Source: JADJWR01 sp964509545 (GTDB lineage Bacteria; Pseudomonadota; Gammaproteobacteria; Burkholderiales; Burkholderiaceae_F). Taken from it: 64,000 nt of DNA. A program made the translations under genes and the position numbers. The DNA lies in NCBI GenBank assembly GCA_964509545.1, contig CAZDXQ010000001.1:186001-250000 (forward strand). The letters run 5' to 3'. Positions 8,172 through 17,054 of the stretch are shown here, piece after piece (positions within the stretch are counted from its first letter, which is position 1; every line of letters begins with the position of its first letter). The notes beneath the pieces were generated by a model. The model was given only the letters and a program-made list of their open reading frames with translations, was not told the origin of the DNA and did not search any database.

Positions 8172-9520
8172 ACGTCCTGCACGCGCGATTGCCTCGCCAG
8201 ACGTGGTTGGCGCTGTGCGCCGCGCTGCTGCTCGTCTGGCTGCCGCAAGCCACCGCGCAGGCACCGGCAACGCCGGCGGCGCGCTTCAATCACCACGCCA
8301 CCGGCTTTCCGTTGCTCGGCGCGCATGTCAATGCCGCCTGCGAGAGCTGTCACGTCAACGGCATCTTCCGGGGAACGCCACGCGACTGCGCCGGATGCCA
8401 TGGTGCGGCCAGCCGCGTGCCTGGGGCGAGCCGTATTCCGCAAAGCCATGTGCCGGTCGCGGGCGGCTGCGACGGCTGCCATCGTGCGACCGGCTGGCTC
8501 CCCGCCACCTACAGCCATGCCGGCGTCGCGCCCGGCGCCTGCGCTTCGTGCCATAGCGGATCGATGGCCCGCAGCAAGCCGGCCAATCACGTGCTGACCA
8601 CGGCGAGCTGCGACAACTGCCATCGGACGACGGCCTGGTTTCCGGCTGCGTTCAGTCACGCCAATGTCGTGCCGGGTAGCTGCGCGAGCTGCCACAACGG
8701 CAGCAGCGCCAGGGGCAAACCGGCGAATCATGTGATGACGACCGCCGCCTGCGACAGTTGCCATCGAACAAGCGGCTGGGTGCCGGCGACGTTCAGCCAT
8801 GGCAGCGTCGCGCCCGGCAGCTGCGCCACCTGCCACAACGGCAGCAATGCCAGGGGCAAACCGGCCAATCACGTGCCGACAACCGCCGCCTGCGACAGCT
8901 GCCATCGGACGACCGCGTGGATCCCGGCAACGTTCAGCCATAGCAGCGTCGCGCCCGGCACCTGCGCCACCTGCCACAACGGCGTCAGCGCCCGCGGCAA
9001 GCCGGCCAACCACATCGTCACCACCCTGTCCTGCGACAGTTGCCATCGGACCACAGCGTGGACGCCGGCCACCTTCAGCCACGCCAGTGTTACCCCCGGC
9101 GGCTGCGCCACCTGTCACAACGGGACCAACGCGCGCGGCAAGGGCGCGACCCACTTCGTCACCACAGCGTCCTGCGACGCCTGCCACACGACCAGTGCGT
9201 GGACGCCGACACGCAGTTATGCACATGTTTCGCCCGCCTACAAGCCGCATGCCAGCGGTGTGACCTGCGCTTCCTGCCATACGACGAACAACGAGGTCGT
9301 TGCCTGGAAGTACGCGGCCTACAAGCCCGACTGCGCCGGGTGTCATGCCGGCAATTTCAAGCCGGACTCGCACAAGAAGGTCGACTCGCCGCGGATCCTT
9401 TACACGGTGGCCGAACTGCGCAACTGCAGCGGCGCCTGCCATCAGTACACCGACAGCACCTTCACCACGATCAAGACGATGCGCAGCGGCAAGCACAGGT
9501 CGACCGATGGCGGCTTCTGA
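8168..9520 (+). CDS. 16-heme repeat cytochrome c
   Basis: A 450-residue exported protein (signal peptide about 1-32) with 15 CXXCH motifs plus one CSGACH (CX3CH) near the C-terminus. The middle is a tandem array with a 47-residue period. Each unit reads C-D-x-C-H-R-T-x-x-W-x-P-A-T-F-S-H ... C-A-x-C-H-N-G ... A-R-G-K-P-A-N-H, with two hemes and two spare histidines suited to distal ligation. It is unlike the MtrC/OmcA fold and may be a surface-exposed or periplasmic partner of the 24-heme protein. Its ATG overlaps the upstream TGA, so the two are likely translationally coupled. The following outer-membrane protein gene overlaps its 3' end. A more precise function cannot be given. Confidence 0.75.
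   Translation: MNVLHARLPRQTWLALCAALLLVWLPQATAQAPATPAARFNHHATGFPLLGAHVNAACESCHVNGIFRGTPRDCAGCHGAASRVPGASRIPQSHVPVAGGCDGCHRATGWLPATYSHAGVAPGACASCHSGSMARSKPANHVLTTASCDNCHRTTAWFPAAFSHANVVPGSCASCHNGSSARGKPANHVMTTAACDSCHRTSGWVPATFSHGSVAPGSCATCHNGSNARGKPANHVPTTAACDSCHRTTAWIPATFSHSSVAPGTCATCHNGVSARGKPANHIVTTLSCDSCHRTTAWTPATFSHASVTPGGCATCHNGTNARGKGATHFVTTASCDACHTTSAWTPTRSYAHVSPAYKPHASGVTCASCHTTNNEVVAWKYAAYKPDCAGCHAGNFKPDSHKKVDSPRILYTVAELRNCSGACHQYTDSTFTTIKTMRSGKHRSTDGGF
8468..9178 (+). repeat. Tandem 141-bp coding repeat in the 16-heme cytochrome gene
   Basis: The CDxCH codons start at 8468, 8609, 8750, 8891, 9032 and 9173, each exactly 141 bases after the last. That gives five full units plus the start of a sixth. 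The units are similar but not identical at DNA level, so the array looks ancient or under purifying selection and not like a recent slippage product. Confidence 0.85.
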
Positions 9521-11876
9521 CCGATCGCGGCCGATTGCATCGCCGTCGCGCGCTCGTTCGGCAGAAGATGGAGGCGACGCGTTCGCGGCCCGCCTGCTGC
9601 GCGTGAAAGGCGCGCTGCTCATGGTCGTTGGCCTGTGCATTGGCCTGCCGCTGCCGGCCCCGGTTCACGCCCAGGTGTTCGACACGATCGACATCGAGCG
9701 CAGCGACGGCGAGGTGCAGATCCAGATCCGCTTCAATGCCCGCGTGCTGTACCGACGCCATGTCGTTTCGCCCGCGGGCAATGCGATCGAGATCTACATC
9801 GAGGAGGCCGCGCGCTCGGAAGCGCTGCGCGGCGTGATCGAGGACACGCGACGCTCGCCGCCGTCGCCGCTCGTGCCGCCTTTCACGGTGACCTACCACG
9901 CCGAGCGGGCCGCAGCGCTGCGCCGTATTGCCGTGACCTTCGCCCGCCCGGTGCCGGTTACGGCGCGCCAGGGCGCCGACGCCGACACGATCGTGCTGTC
10001 GATCGCGGCGCCCACCGCCGCGCCGCGCCCGCTGCCAGCACCCGCCGCGCCGGCCGAGGCAGCGCCACCGGTGCCGCCGGCGGCAACGGCGCCTCCGGCG
10101 GCGCCGTCGCCTCCAGTTGCAACCGACATCGCTGCGCAGGCGCAGCAGCTTCTGACGCAGGCCAAGGCATCGATCGCCGGCAACCGGCTCGACGACGCGC
10201 TCGATACGTTGAACCGTCTGCTGAACCTGCCGCCTTCGCCGGCGTCGCGCGAAGCGCAGGAACTCGTCGGCAACGTGCGTGAAGGCCTGGGCCAGGGCGC
10301 GCGCGCGCGCGCCGAGTACGAACTGTTCCTGCGTCTGTACCCCGAGGGCGCCGATGCCGAGCGGGTGCGCCGGCGCCTGGCCGCACTCGCCAGAACCGCT
10401 GCGGCCGCGCCACCCTCAGGTCGGCCGACGCGACCCGCGGCGACTTCGGTTTGGGGAAGCGTTTCACAGTACTACTACGGCGGCAAGTCGCAGATCGACA
10501 CGACGACCACCGTCATCACGCCGGCGACCAATGCCACCGTCATCGACACGCAGCGCCTGACGGCCAACGACCAGTCGGCGCTGGCGACCCTGGTCGACCT
10601 GAATGCGCGCTACCGCGGCGAAGACTGGGACAACCGCCTGGTTTTCCGTGACACATACCTGGCCAGTTTCCTGAAGGACCAGCGCAGCCGCAATCGCCTT
10701 TACGGTTTCTACGGCGACATCAGGAACGTGCGGCTGGGCACGCAGGCGCGTTTCGGCCGGTTGACGTCCACCGGCAACGGCGTGCTCGGCCGCTATGACG
10801 GCGGCTCGCTCAGCTATTCGCCCAGCGGCCGCTGGCGCATCGGCGTGCTCGCCGGCACGCCTTCGGAAGAAACGCCTGGCGGTCGGCAGACCTTCGTCGG
10901 CCAGTCGCTCGATTTCGACAACGTGGTCGACGGCCTGGGCTTCGGACTGTTCAACATCGTGCAGCGCGCCGAGGACTTCATCGACCGCCACGCCCTGGGC
11001 GGAGAACTGCGCTACTTCGACCAGCAGCGCGCGCTGTTCGGCTACGTCGACTACGACCGCACGTTTTCCGCGCTGAATGTCGGTTCGCTGCAGGGTTCGT
11101 GGACGTTCACGGCCGGCCCGTCGTTCACGCTTCTGTACGACTACCGCCGCGCGCCGACGCTGCAGCTGAGTAACGTGCTGTTCGGCGATCCGTCGAATAC
11201 GCTGCGCGGCGCGCTCGCCGGGCGCTCGCTCGACGACGCGCGCCTTCAGCTCAGGGCCGCGACGCCGGTCTCAAGGGTCTTCCTCGCCGGGACCACGGTG
11301 CCGGTGCTGTCGAACCTGCAGCTCGGGCTCGAATACCGCGCCTCCAGCCTGAGCGCCGCCGCCGCCAGCGGCACCCTGCCGGCGACGCCCGCCAGCGGGC
11401 GCGTCGATGCCTATACGCTGCAGGCGATCGGCACCAGCATCTGGGGCCGCTACGACGTCGTTGCGTTCACCGGCAGCTTTCTGCGCGGCGAAGCGAACAC
11501 GGCGAAACTGGCGGCGATCAATCCGCGCCTGCAGTTCTTCGAGCGCCTTCGCGTCGAGCCGTCGCTGCGCTGGTACCGTCAGGACGATGCCGCCACGGGC
11601 GTGGAAACGGTGCGCATCACGCCCGGACTGCGCCTCGCCTATTCGCTGACCGACCGCTTTGCGCTCGAATCGGAGGCGTCAGTCGAACGTTCACGCGCCG
11701 ACGGTCCCATGCTCAGCGAGACCGTGCAGCGGCTCTTTTACTTCGTCGGCTTCCGCTGGGACTTCGAGGGCCGGCCGCAGGCCAATCAGGAACGCCAGCC
11801 GGTGCTGCCGCTGTCGCAGCCGAGGCCGCCGGGCGATCCGGTCAGCACGCTCGGTCAGCCGCGCAGCAACCCGTAG
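9507..11876 (+). CDS. Outer-membrane beta-barrel protein with N-terminal TPR-like domain
   Basis: A 789-residue exported protein. After a hydrophobic signal (about 39-56 when counted from the ATG at 9507; GTG 9603 or ATG 9621 would give a more usual signal) comes a beta-rich domain, an Ala/Pro-rich linker, a TPR-like helical segment (LDDALDTLNRLLNL and following), and a long C-terminal region of alternating amphipathic strands with aromatic girdles ending near FYFVGFRWDF. The C-terminal half looks like a large barrel. With the 24- and 16-heme cytochromes directly upstream, it is a candidate porin sheath for an outer-membrane electron conduit unrelated in sequence to MtrB. The start at 9507 overlaps the upstream gene and has AGG a suitable distance upstream. 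Confidence 0.6.
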   Translation: MAASDRSRPIASPSRARSAEDGGDAFAARLLRVKGALLMVVGLCIGLPLPAPVHAQVFDTIDIERSDGEVQIQIRFNARVLYRRHVVSPAGNAIEIYIEEAARSEALRGVIEDTRRSPPSPLVPPFTVTYHAERAAALRRIAVTFARPVPVTARQGADADTIVLSIAAPTAAPRPLPAPAAPAEAAPPVPPAATAPPAAPSPPVATDIAAQAQQLLTQAKASIAGNRLDDALDTLNRLLNLPPSPASREAQELVGNVREGLGQGARARAEYELFLRLYPEGADAERVRRRLAALARTAAAAPPSGRPTRPAATSVWGSVSQYYYGGKSQIDTTTTVITPATNATVIDTQRLTANDQSALATLVDLNARYRGEDWDNRLVFRDTYLASFLKDQRSRNRLYGFYGDIRNVRLGTQARFGRLTSTGNGVLGRYDGGSLSYSPSGRWRIGVLAGTPSEETPGGRQTFVGQSLDFDNVVDGLGFGLFNIVQRAEDFIDRHALGGELRYFDQQRALFGYVDYDRTFSALNVGSLQGSWTFTAGPSFTLLYDYRRAPTLQLSNVLFGDPSNTLRGALAGRSLDDARLQLRAATPVSRVFLAGTTVPVLSNLQLGLEYRASSLSAAAASGTLPATPASGRVDAYTLQAIGTSIWGRYDVVAFTGSFLRGEANTAKLAAINPRLQFFERLRVEPSLRWYRQDDAATGVETVRITPGLRLAYSLTDRFALESEASVERSRADGPMLSETVQRLFYFVGFRWDFEGRPQANQERQPVLPLSQPRPPGDPVSTLGQPRSNP

Positions 11877-11877
11877 G

Positions 11878-11918
11878 CCGACGAGGCGCGGCCGGCAACC
11901 TGCCGGGCCTCGCGTCGG
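11878..11918. terminator. Possible bidirectional terminator between convergent genes
   Basis: An imperfect GC-rich inverted repeat (CCGACGAGGCGCGGCCGGC against GCCGGGCCTCGCGTCGG) lies in the 62-base gap between the outer-membrane protein and ccmI, which converge. There is no T-run, so intrinsic termination is uncertain. Confidence 0.3.
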
Positions 11919-11938
11919 CCTGACCGCCTCGCAAGAAA

Positions 11939-13228
11939 CTACGGCAGCACGCGATCGATGGTGACCGCGACGTCGCCGCGGCCGAGCTTCACCGGCTTCG
12001 ACAGGCCTTCGAGATCGCCCTTCTGCGGCATCGGGTTGCCCGACTTGGACACGCGCGCGCCGACGATGACCTCCTCGAACTTGGACAGCTTGAAATCGGG
12101 CGACATCGCCATCGAGTCGTCGAGCGCAAACGTTTTCGGCAGTTCCCTCGCCTGCAGGCGCAGCATGGCCAGCGGCATGCGCGAGCCCTCGGCGGGCCGG
12201 GCGAAGATGATCACGCTGTCCTCGGGCGCGACCTTGCTGCGCAGCTCGGCGCTGAGCGTCACCGTGCCGGCGATGCGCGCCTCGCCCGAACCGGTCGCCG
12301 TCGCCGCCCTGGCTTCCTGCGCGGCGACGGCGGGCGCCGCTGCCGCCGGCGCGGTTTCGGCGGGCGCGGCAGCGATCTGCGGCAAACCGGCGCGCGAGCG
12401 TGCCTCGTTGATGCTGCCCGCGATCTGCTGCTTCATCGGCGCATCGGCCGGCAGCGAATCGCGCAGCTTTTCCCACAGCTCGGCGGCGCTCTTGTAGTCC
12501 TTGCGGTCGAACGCCTCGGTGCCCGCCATCGCCAGCGCCTTCCACTGCACCGGGTCGATCTTCAGCGCGCGATTGACCAGTTCCAGCGGCTTGCCGGCGA
12601 TCTTGCGTCCCTGCGCCATCGCCAGCGCGTCGGCATAGTCGGCCAGCAGCGAGGCGTCGTCGGGCACCAGTTCGACCAGCTTCTCGAAGGCGGCCGATGC
12701 GTCGGCGAAGCGGCCCATCGAGTAGTAGGTGCGGGCCAGCGTCGACCAGCCGTTGGCGTTGTCCGGCTCCTTCTTCAGCCGCTCGGCAAGCCGCGACACC
12801 ATGCTGTTCAGTTCGTCCTGGCTGAACTGGTGCGCCGCTTCGGCGCCGCCGCGGGCCAGCGGATTGAACGCCGAGGGATCGCCGTAGCGCACGTAGGTCA
12901 GCGCCGCCGCCAGCGGCACGACGACGACCAGCGCTGCCGCCGTCATCCTGCCCAGCCGGCTCGGCCGCAGTGCCTCCGTGCCGGGCTCGGCCTGCGTCTC
13001 CTCCAGTACGCGCTGCTGCAGATCGGCCTTGGTCGCCGCGTACTGCGTCTCGGCGATCGCGCCGCGCGCGCGTTCAGCCTCCAGTTCGGCGAGCTGGTCC
13101 TTGAGGATGCCGAGGTTCACCGCCGCGCGGTCGATGCGCGTGCGCGCGCCGCCGCGCAGCAGCGGCGGCAGCACCCACGCGAGGCCGACGATCACCATGA
13201 TCGCGGCGGTGATGACGAAGGCCGTCAT
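11939..13228 (-). CDS. ccmI: Cytochrome c biogenesis protein CcmI
   Basis: Last gene of the ccm operon, 429 residues. CcmI binds the C-terminal helix of apocytochrome c and hands it to CcmFH. It shows the two N-terminal membrane segments (about 1-23 and 95-112) around a coiled cytoplasmic loop containing LAELEAERARGAIAE. A TPR region follows (about 145-280), then an Ala/Pro linker and a C-terminal beta-rich domain (about 315-429) that the shorter paralog at 1038-1907 lacks. The start at 13228 gives a four-base ATGA overlap with ccmH. An upstream in-frame extension into ccmH is not needed. Confidence 0.9.
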   Translation of the reverse strand: MTAFVITAAIMVIVGLAWVLPPLLRGGARTRIDRAAVNLGILKDQLAELEAERARGAIAETQYAATKADLQQRVLEETQAEPGTEALRPSRLGRMTAAALVVVVPLAAALTYVRYGDPSAFNPLARGGAEAAHQFSQDELNSMVSRLAERLKKEPDNANGWSTLARTYYSMGRFADASAAFEKLVELVPDDASLLADYADALAMAQGRKIAGKPLELVNRALKIDPVQWKALAMAGTEAFDRKDYKSAAELWEKLRDSLPADAPMKQQIAGSINEARSRAGLPQIAAAPAETAPAAAAPAVAAQEARAATATGSGEARIAGTVTLSAELRSKVAPEDSVIIFARPAEGSRMPLAMLRLQARELPKTFALDDSMAMSPDFKLSKFEEVIVGARVSKSGNPMPQKGDLEGLSKPVKLGRGDVAVTIDRVLP

Positions 13229-13698
13229 CGCGCCTGTCCTTCGCCGCGCAGCAACCGTTCGGCGCGCTCGCGCTCGGCCGGCGACAGCGGCGCCGGCGCG
13301 GCATTGCGGGCGCGCCGGCGCACGACCCGCCACGCCACCATTGCGCCGATGGCCAGCAGCACGAACGGGCCGGCCCACAGCAGCACCGTGGTCGCCTTCA
13401 GCGGCGGCCGGTACAGCACGAAGTCGCCGTATCGGTCGGTCATGAAGGCGATGATCTCGGCATCGGTCTTGCCGGCGGCCATCTGCTCGCGCAGCTTGTT
13501 GCGCAGATCAACAGCGAGGCCGGCGCGCGAATCGGCGATGGTCTCGTTCTGGCACACCAGGCAGCGAAGCTGCTTGGCCAGTTCGACCTCGCGTTTGGCC
13601 GCCACCGGATCGTTCAGCGTCGGCTGCGCCTCGTTGGCGGCCGCCAGCCCACCGGCGACAGCCAGCAGCAGGCCGCAGGCGATCAGGAAACGTCTCAT
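13225..13698 (-). CDS. ccmH: Cytochrome c maturation thiol oxidoreductase CcmH
   Basis: A 157-residue membrane-anchored protein that keeps the heme-binding cysteines of apocytochromes reduced for ligation with CcmF. It has a signal anchor (about 1-20), the family motif LRCLVCQNE (about 45-53) and a C-terminal membrane span (about 103-123) followed by a basic tail. The start at 13698 overlaps the end of the upstream ccmG by four bases, and its own stop overlaps the ATG of ccmI, indicating tight operon coupling. Confidence 0.95.
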   Translation of the reverse strand: MRRFLIACGLLLAVAGGLAAANEAQPTLNDPVAAKREVELAKQLRCLVCQNETIADSRAGLAVDLRNKLREQMAAGKTDAEIIAFMTDRYGDFVLYRPPLKATTVLLWAGPFVLLAIGAMVAWRVVRRRARNAAPAPLSPAERERAERLLRGEGQAR

Positions 13699-14231
13699 GA
13701 CTTCTGCAACTCCTGCACCAGCGGCACGATCTTCTTCGTCATCGCCTCCGCCGTGACCGGGCCGATGTGCTTGTAGCGGATGACCCCTTGCTTGTCGATC
13801 ACGAACGTCTCCGGCACGCCGTAGACGCCGAAGTCGATGCCGAGCTTGCCGTCGAAGTCGATGAAGGTCGTCGTGTACGGATCGCCGAGTTCGGCCAGCC
13901 ACTTGCGCGCCGCATCCGGGTTGTCCTTGTAGTTCATGCCGACGATCGGCACCAGCTTCTTCGCCGCCAGTTCGTTGAACAGCGGATGCTCGACGCGGCA
14001 TGGCGTGCACCACGACGCCCAGACGTTGAGGATCCAGACCTGCCCGGCCATGCCCTTGCTGGCGAACACTTCGTTCGGCGCGGCGAGCTTGGCCTTCTCG
14101 AACACCGGCGCCGGCTTGCCGATCAGCGGCGACGGCACTTCGCGCGGATTCAGCCACAGGCCGCGCAGCAGGAAGGCCGCCAGCACCAGGAAGGCGATCA
14201 GCGGAACGAGGAAAAAGACAACGCGTTTCAT
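13695..14231 (-). CDS. ccmG: Thiol:disulfide interchange protein CcmG/DsbE
   Basis: A 178-residue membrane-tethered thioredoxin-like protein of the periplasm that passes reducing equivalents to CcmH and apocytochrome c. The N-terminal anchor is at about 5-25. The active site WASWCTPC sits near residue 72, and the family's GVYGVPETF segment with its cis-proline is near 137. Length is normal for the family. Confidence 0.95.
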   Translation of the reverse strand: MKRVVFFLVPLIAFLVLAAFLLRGLWLNPREVPSPLIGKPAPVFEKAKLAAPNEVFASKGMAGQVWILNVWASWCTPCRVEHPLFNELAAKKLVPIVGMNYKDNPDAARKWLAELGDPYTTTFIDFDGKLGIDFGVYGVPETFVIDKQGVIRYKHIGPVTAEAMTKKIVPLVQELQKS

Positions 14232-14305
14232 CGGCTCTCTTCAGCGTCTCCGGCCCGCTGCGCCCGATGCCGGCGAGGCCACGACGCGGACGATGCTCGT
14301 GGTCC

Positions 14306-16306
14306 TCATGCGGCTGCCGGCTGGCGGCGGCCGGTGGCCACCGTCTGCTCGCGCCGGGCCAGCGTGCGATAGCGGCGGTCGGACGCGGCCAGGAAGCCGC
14401 CGAAGGCCATCAGCGCGCAGCCGCCCCAGATCCAGGTCACGAACGGCTTGTAGTACACGCGCACGGTCCAGCTGCCGGCCGGCTCGACCGGTTCGCCGAG
14501 CGAGACGTAGACGTCGCCGGTGATGCCGGTGCGGATCGACGCCTCGGTCATCGGCATCTGCGACTGCGCGAAGTAGATCCGCTTCTCCGGATTGAGCACG
14601 TCGATCTGGCGGCCGTTCTTCAGCAGCGTCACCGTGCCGCGCGCGGCGTTGTAGTTCGGCCCGCGCCGCTCGCCGACGCCATCGAAGCGGAAGGTGTAGC
14701 CGTGCACGCTGACGGTGTCGCCCGGCGACATCTTCACGTCGCGCTCGACCTCGTAGCCCCTGACCGAAGTGACGCCGATGATGAACACGGCCATGCCCAG
14801 ATGCGCGACCGTCATGCCCCACCAGCCGCGCGGCTGCGCCGCCAGGCGCGCGGCCACGCTGCCCGGGGCGTTGCGGATCTGCATGCGGATCTGCTCGATC
14901 GAGGAGAGCACGATCCACGCCGCCAGCCAGTAGCCGAAGGCGGCCATCGGCGACCATGGCAGGCCGTCCTCGATCTTGCCGATGAACGGCAGCACCAGGC
15001 CCAGCACCAGCGAGATCACCAGCGCCCATTTGAGGCGCGCCCACAGGTCCGGCAGCTCGGCCTTCTTCCAGCGCGCGATCGGCCCCACGCCCATCAGGAA
15101 CACCAGCGGCGCCATCACCGGCACGAACACCGCGTCGAAGTACGGCGGGCCGACCGAGATCTTGCCCAGCCCGAGCGCATCGAGGAACAGCGGATAAAGC
15201 GTGCCGAGCAGCACGGTGCCGCAGGCCACCGCCAGCAGCACGTTGTTGCCGAGAAGCATCGACTCGCGCGACACCGCATCGAAGCTGCCGCCGATGCCCA
15301 CCCGCGGCGCGCGCCAGGCAAACAGCGCCAGCGACGCGCCGATCACCGTCACCAGGAAGGCGAGGATGAACACGCCGCGCGCCGGATCGGTGGCGAAGGC
15401 GTGCACGCTGGTCAGCACGCCGGAGCGCACGAGGAAGGTGCCGAGCAGCGACAGCGAGAAGGCGAAGATCGCCAGCAGCACGGTCCAGGCCTTGAACGTG
15501 CCGCGCTTCTCGGTGACGGCCAGCGAGTGGATCAAGGCGGTTCCGACCAGCCATGGCATGAACGAGGCGTTCTCGACCGGATCCCAGAACCACCAGCCGC
15601 CCCAGCCCAGTTCGTAGTACGCCCACCACGAACCCAGCGCGATGCCGAGCGTGAGGAAGCACCACGCCACCGTGGTCCACGGCCTCGACCAGCGCGCCCA
15701 CGCCGCATCCATGCGGCCGCCGAGCAGCGCCGCGAGCGAGAAGGCAAAGGCGACGGAAAAACCGACGTAGCCCATGTACAGCAGCGGCGGGTGGAACACC
15801 ATGCCCGGGTCCTGCAGCAACGGGTTCAGTTCGCGGCCCTCGGCCGCAGGCGGGAACAGGCGGTCGAACGGGTCGGAAGTGGCGAGCATGAAGAAGATGA
15901 AACCAACTGCCACCAGCCCCATCACGCCGAGCACGCGCGCCACGACGTCGGCCGGAAGGTGCCGGGAAAATGCGGCCACCGCCACGCCCCAGCCCGACAG
16001 CATCAGCACCCACAGCAGCATCGAGCCCTCGTGCGAGCCCCACGAGGCAGCGATCTTGTACTGCAGCGGCAGCAGCGTGTTGCCGTTCTGCGCCACGTTG
16101 ACCACGGAGAAGTCGTCGGCGACGAAGGAAATCACCAGGCAGATCCAGGCGATCAGCACGAAGACGAACTGCGCCTGCGCCGCCGGTCGCGCCAGCGCCA
16201 TCCACTCGGCCACGCCTTTGTGGGCGCCGACGATCGGCAGCGTGCCCTGCGCCAGCGCCAGCAGCAGGGCCAGGATCAGCGCGAAATGACCGAGTTCAGG
16301 AATCAT
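14306..16306 (-). CDS. ccmF: Heme lyase subunit CcmF
   Basis: A large polytopic protein of 666 residues that, with CcmH and CcmI, ligates heme to CXXCH cysteines. It has some 14-15 membrane spans and the tryptophan-rich WWD-type segment GWGGWWFWDPVEN that contacts heme. A periplasmic C-terminal loop precedes the last span. The ATG at 16306 starts directly with MIPELGHFAL, the usual CcmF N-terminus. It is followed by ccmG after a 74-base gap with no recognised feature. Confidence 0.95.
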   Translation of the reverse strand: MIPELGHFALILALLLALAQGTLPIVGAHKGVAEWMALARPAAQAQFVFVLIAWICLVISFVADDFSVVNVAQNGNTLLPLQYKIAASWGSHEGSMLLWVLMLSGWGVAVAAFSRHLPADVVARVLGVMGLVAVGFIFFMLATSDPFDRLFPPAAEGRELNPLLQDPGMVFHPPLLYMGYVGFSVAFAFSLAALLGGRMDAAWARWSRPWTTVAWCFLTLGIALGSWWAYYELGWGGWWFWDPVENASFMPWLVGTALIHSLAVTEKRGTFKAWTVLLAIFAFSLSLLGTFLVRSGVLTSVHAFATDPARGVFILAFLVTVIGASLALFAWRAPRVGIGGSFDAVSRESMLLGNNVLLAVACGTVLLGTLYPLFLDALGLGKISVGPPYFDAVFVPVMAPLVFLMGVGPIARWKKAELPDLWARLKWALVISLVLGLVLPFIGKIEDGLPWSPMAAFGYWLAAWIVLSSIEQIRMQIRNAPGSVAARLAAQPRGWWGMTVAHLGMAVFIIGVTSVRGYEVERDVKMSPGDTVSVHGYTFRFDGVGERRGPNYNAARGTVTLLKNGRQIDVLNPEKRIYFAQSQMPMTEASIRTGITGDVYVSLGEPVEPAGSWTVRVYYKPFVTWIWGGCALMAFGGFLAASDRRYRTLARREQTVATGRRQPAAA

Positions 16307-16412
16307 GGCCGCCTACTTGATCGGTGAAACAAGGGTTGCGCAGGGCGCCCGACTCGCCCTGCCCCCGGCGCAGCGGGCCGGGCAACCGGGCATCGTGGCT
16401 CAAGTGTCGGTC

Positions 16413-16871
16413 CTACTTGCCGTGCCCTTCCGGCATCTGCAGCGTCTTGCCGGCCTTCTGCGCCTGCTCGAGCGCATGCGCCGCCTCCGGCGGCATGTAG
16501 TTCTCGTCGTGCTTGGCCAGCACCTCCGAGGCGCGGAACACGCCGTCGGCGCCGAGCTTGCCCTGCGCCACCACGCCTTTGCCTTCGCGAAAGAGGTCCG
16601 GCAGGATGCCCTGGTAGACGACCGGCACCGTCTGCGCCGTATCGGTGACCTTGAAGCTGACCAGCACGCCGTCGCGCTTGACGCTGCCCTGCTCGACCAC
16701 GCCGCCGATGCGGAAGGCGCGGTCGCGTGGCGCCTTGTGCGCCACCACGTCGGACGGCGAGAAGAAGAAGACCAGGTTCTCGCGGAATGCCGACAGGATC
16801 AGCGCCGAGGCCACGCCGAGCGCGGCCAGCCCGCCGACGATCAGTGCCAGCCGCTTGTGCCGCGATTTCAT
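16413..16871 (-). CDS. ccmE: Heme chaperone CcmE
   Basis: A 152-residue membrane-anchored periplasmic heme carrier. The N-terminal anchor (about 7-28) is followed by an OB-fold domain and the HDENY motif, whose histidine forms the covalent bond to the heme vinyl group in characterised CcmE. The tyrosine four residues later is the axial ligand. The C-terminus is short and charged. The start at 16871 gives an ATGA overlap with the end of ccmD. Confidence 0.95.
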   Translation of the reverse strand: MKSRHKRLALIVGGLAALGVASALILSAFRENLVFFFSPSDVVAHKAPRDRAFRIGGVVEQGSVKRDGVLVSFKVTDTAQTVPVVYQGILPDLFREGKGVVAQGKLGADGVFRASEVLAKHDENYMPPEAAHALEQAQKAGKTLQMPEGHGK

Positions 16872-17044
16872 GCCGACCTCCCTGCCGGCGCGGACTGCCG
16901 CAGTTGCGCCAGCGCTGCCGCGCGCCGCCGGCGCAGCGCCACGATCTCGGCGGCGATCACCACCACCGCCACGCCGTACGAGCCCCAGACGAAGAAGCCG
17001 TAGCCCCCCATCTGCAGAAAATTGCCGATCGATCCCCACTGCAT
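16868..17044 (-). CDS. ccmD: Heme exporter protein CcmD
   Basis: A 58-residue protein with one membrane span (about 11-36, beginning GGYGFFVWGSYGVAVVV) and an Arg-rich cytoplasmic tail, the standard CcmD pattern. CcmD joins CcmABC and is needed to release heme-loaded CcmE. It is short and easily missed, but its position between ccmC and ccmE is conserved. Its stop overlaps the ATG of ccmE, and its start lies ten bases after the ccmC stop. Confidence 0.93.
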   Translation of the reverse strand: MQWGSIGNFLQMGGYGFFVWGSYGVAVVVIAAEIVALRRRRAAALAQLRQSAPAGRSA

Positions 17045-17054
17045 CAGTCAGTCC

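Noticed and set aside
8468..9178. CRISPR-like array
   Set aside because: The regular 141-bp spacing is a coding repeat in frame with heme motifs; units diverge and there are no short identical repeats with unique spacers.
14267..16327. Long plus-strand frame opposite ccmF
   Set aside because: Complement of CcmF; low-complexity His/Arg/Gln composition without known motifs.
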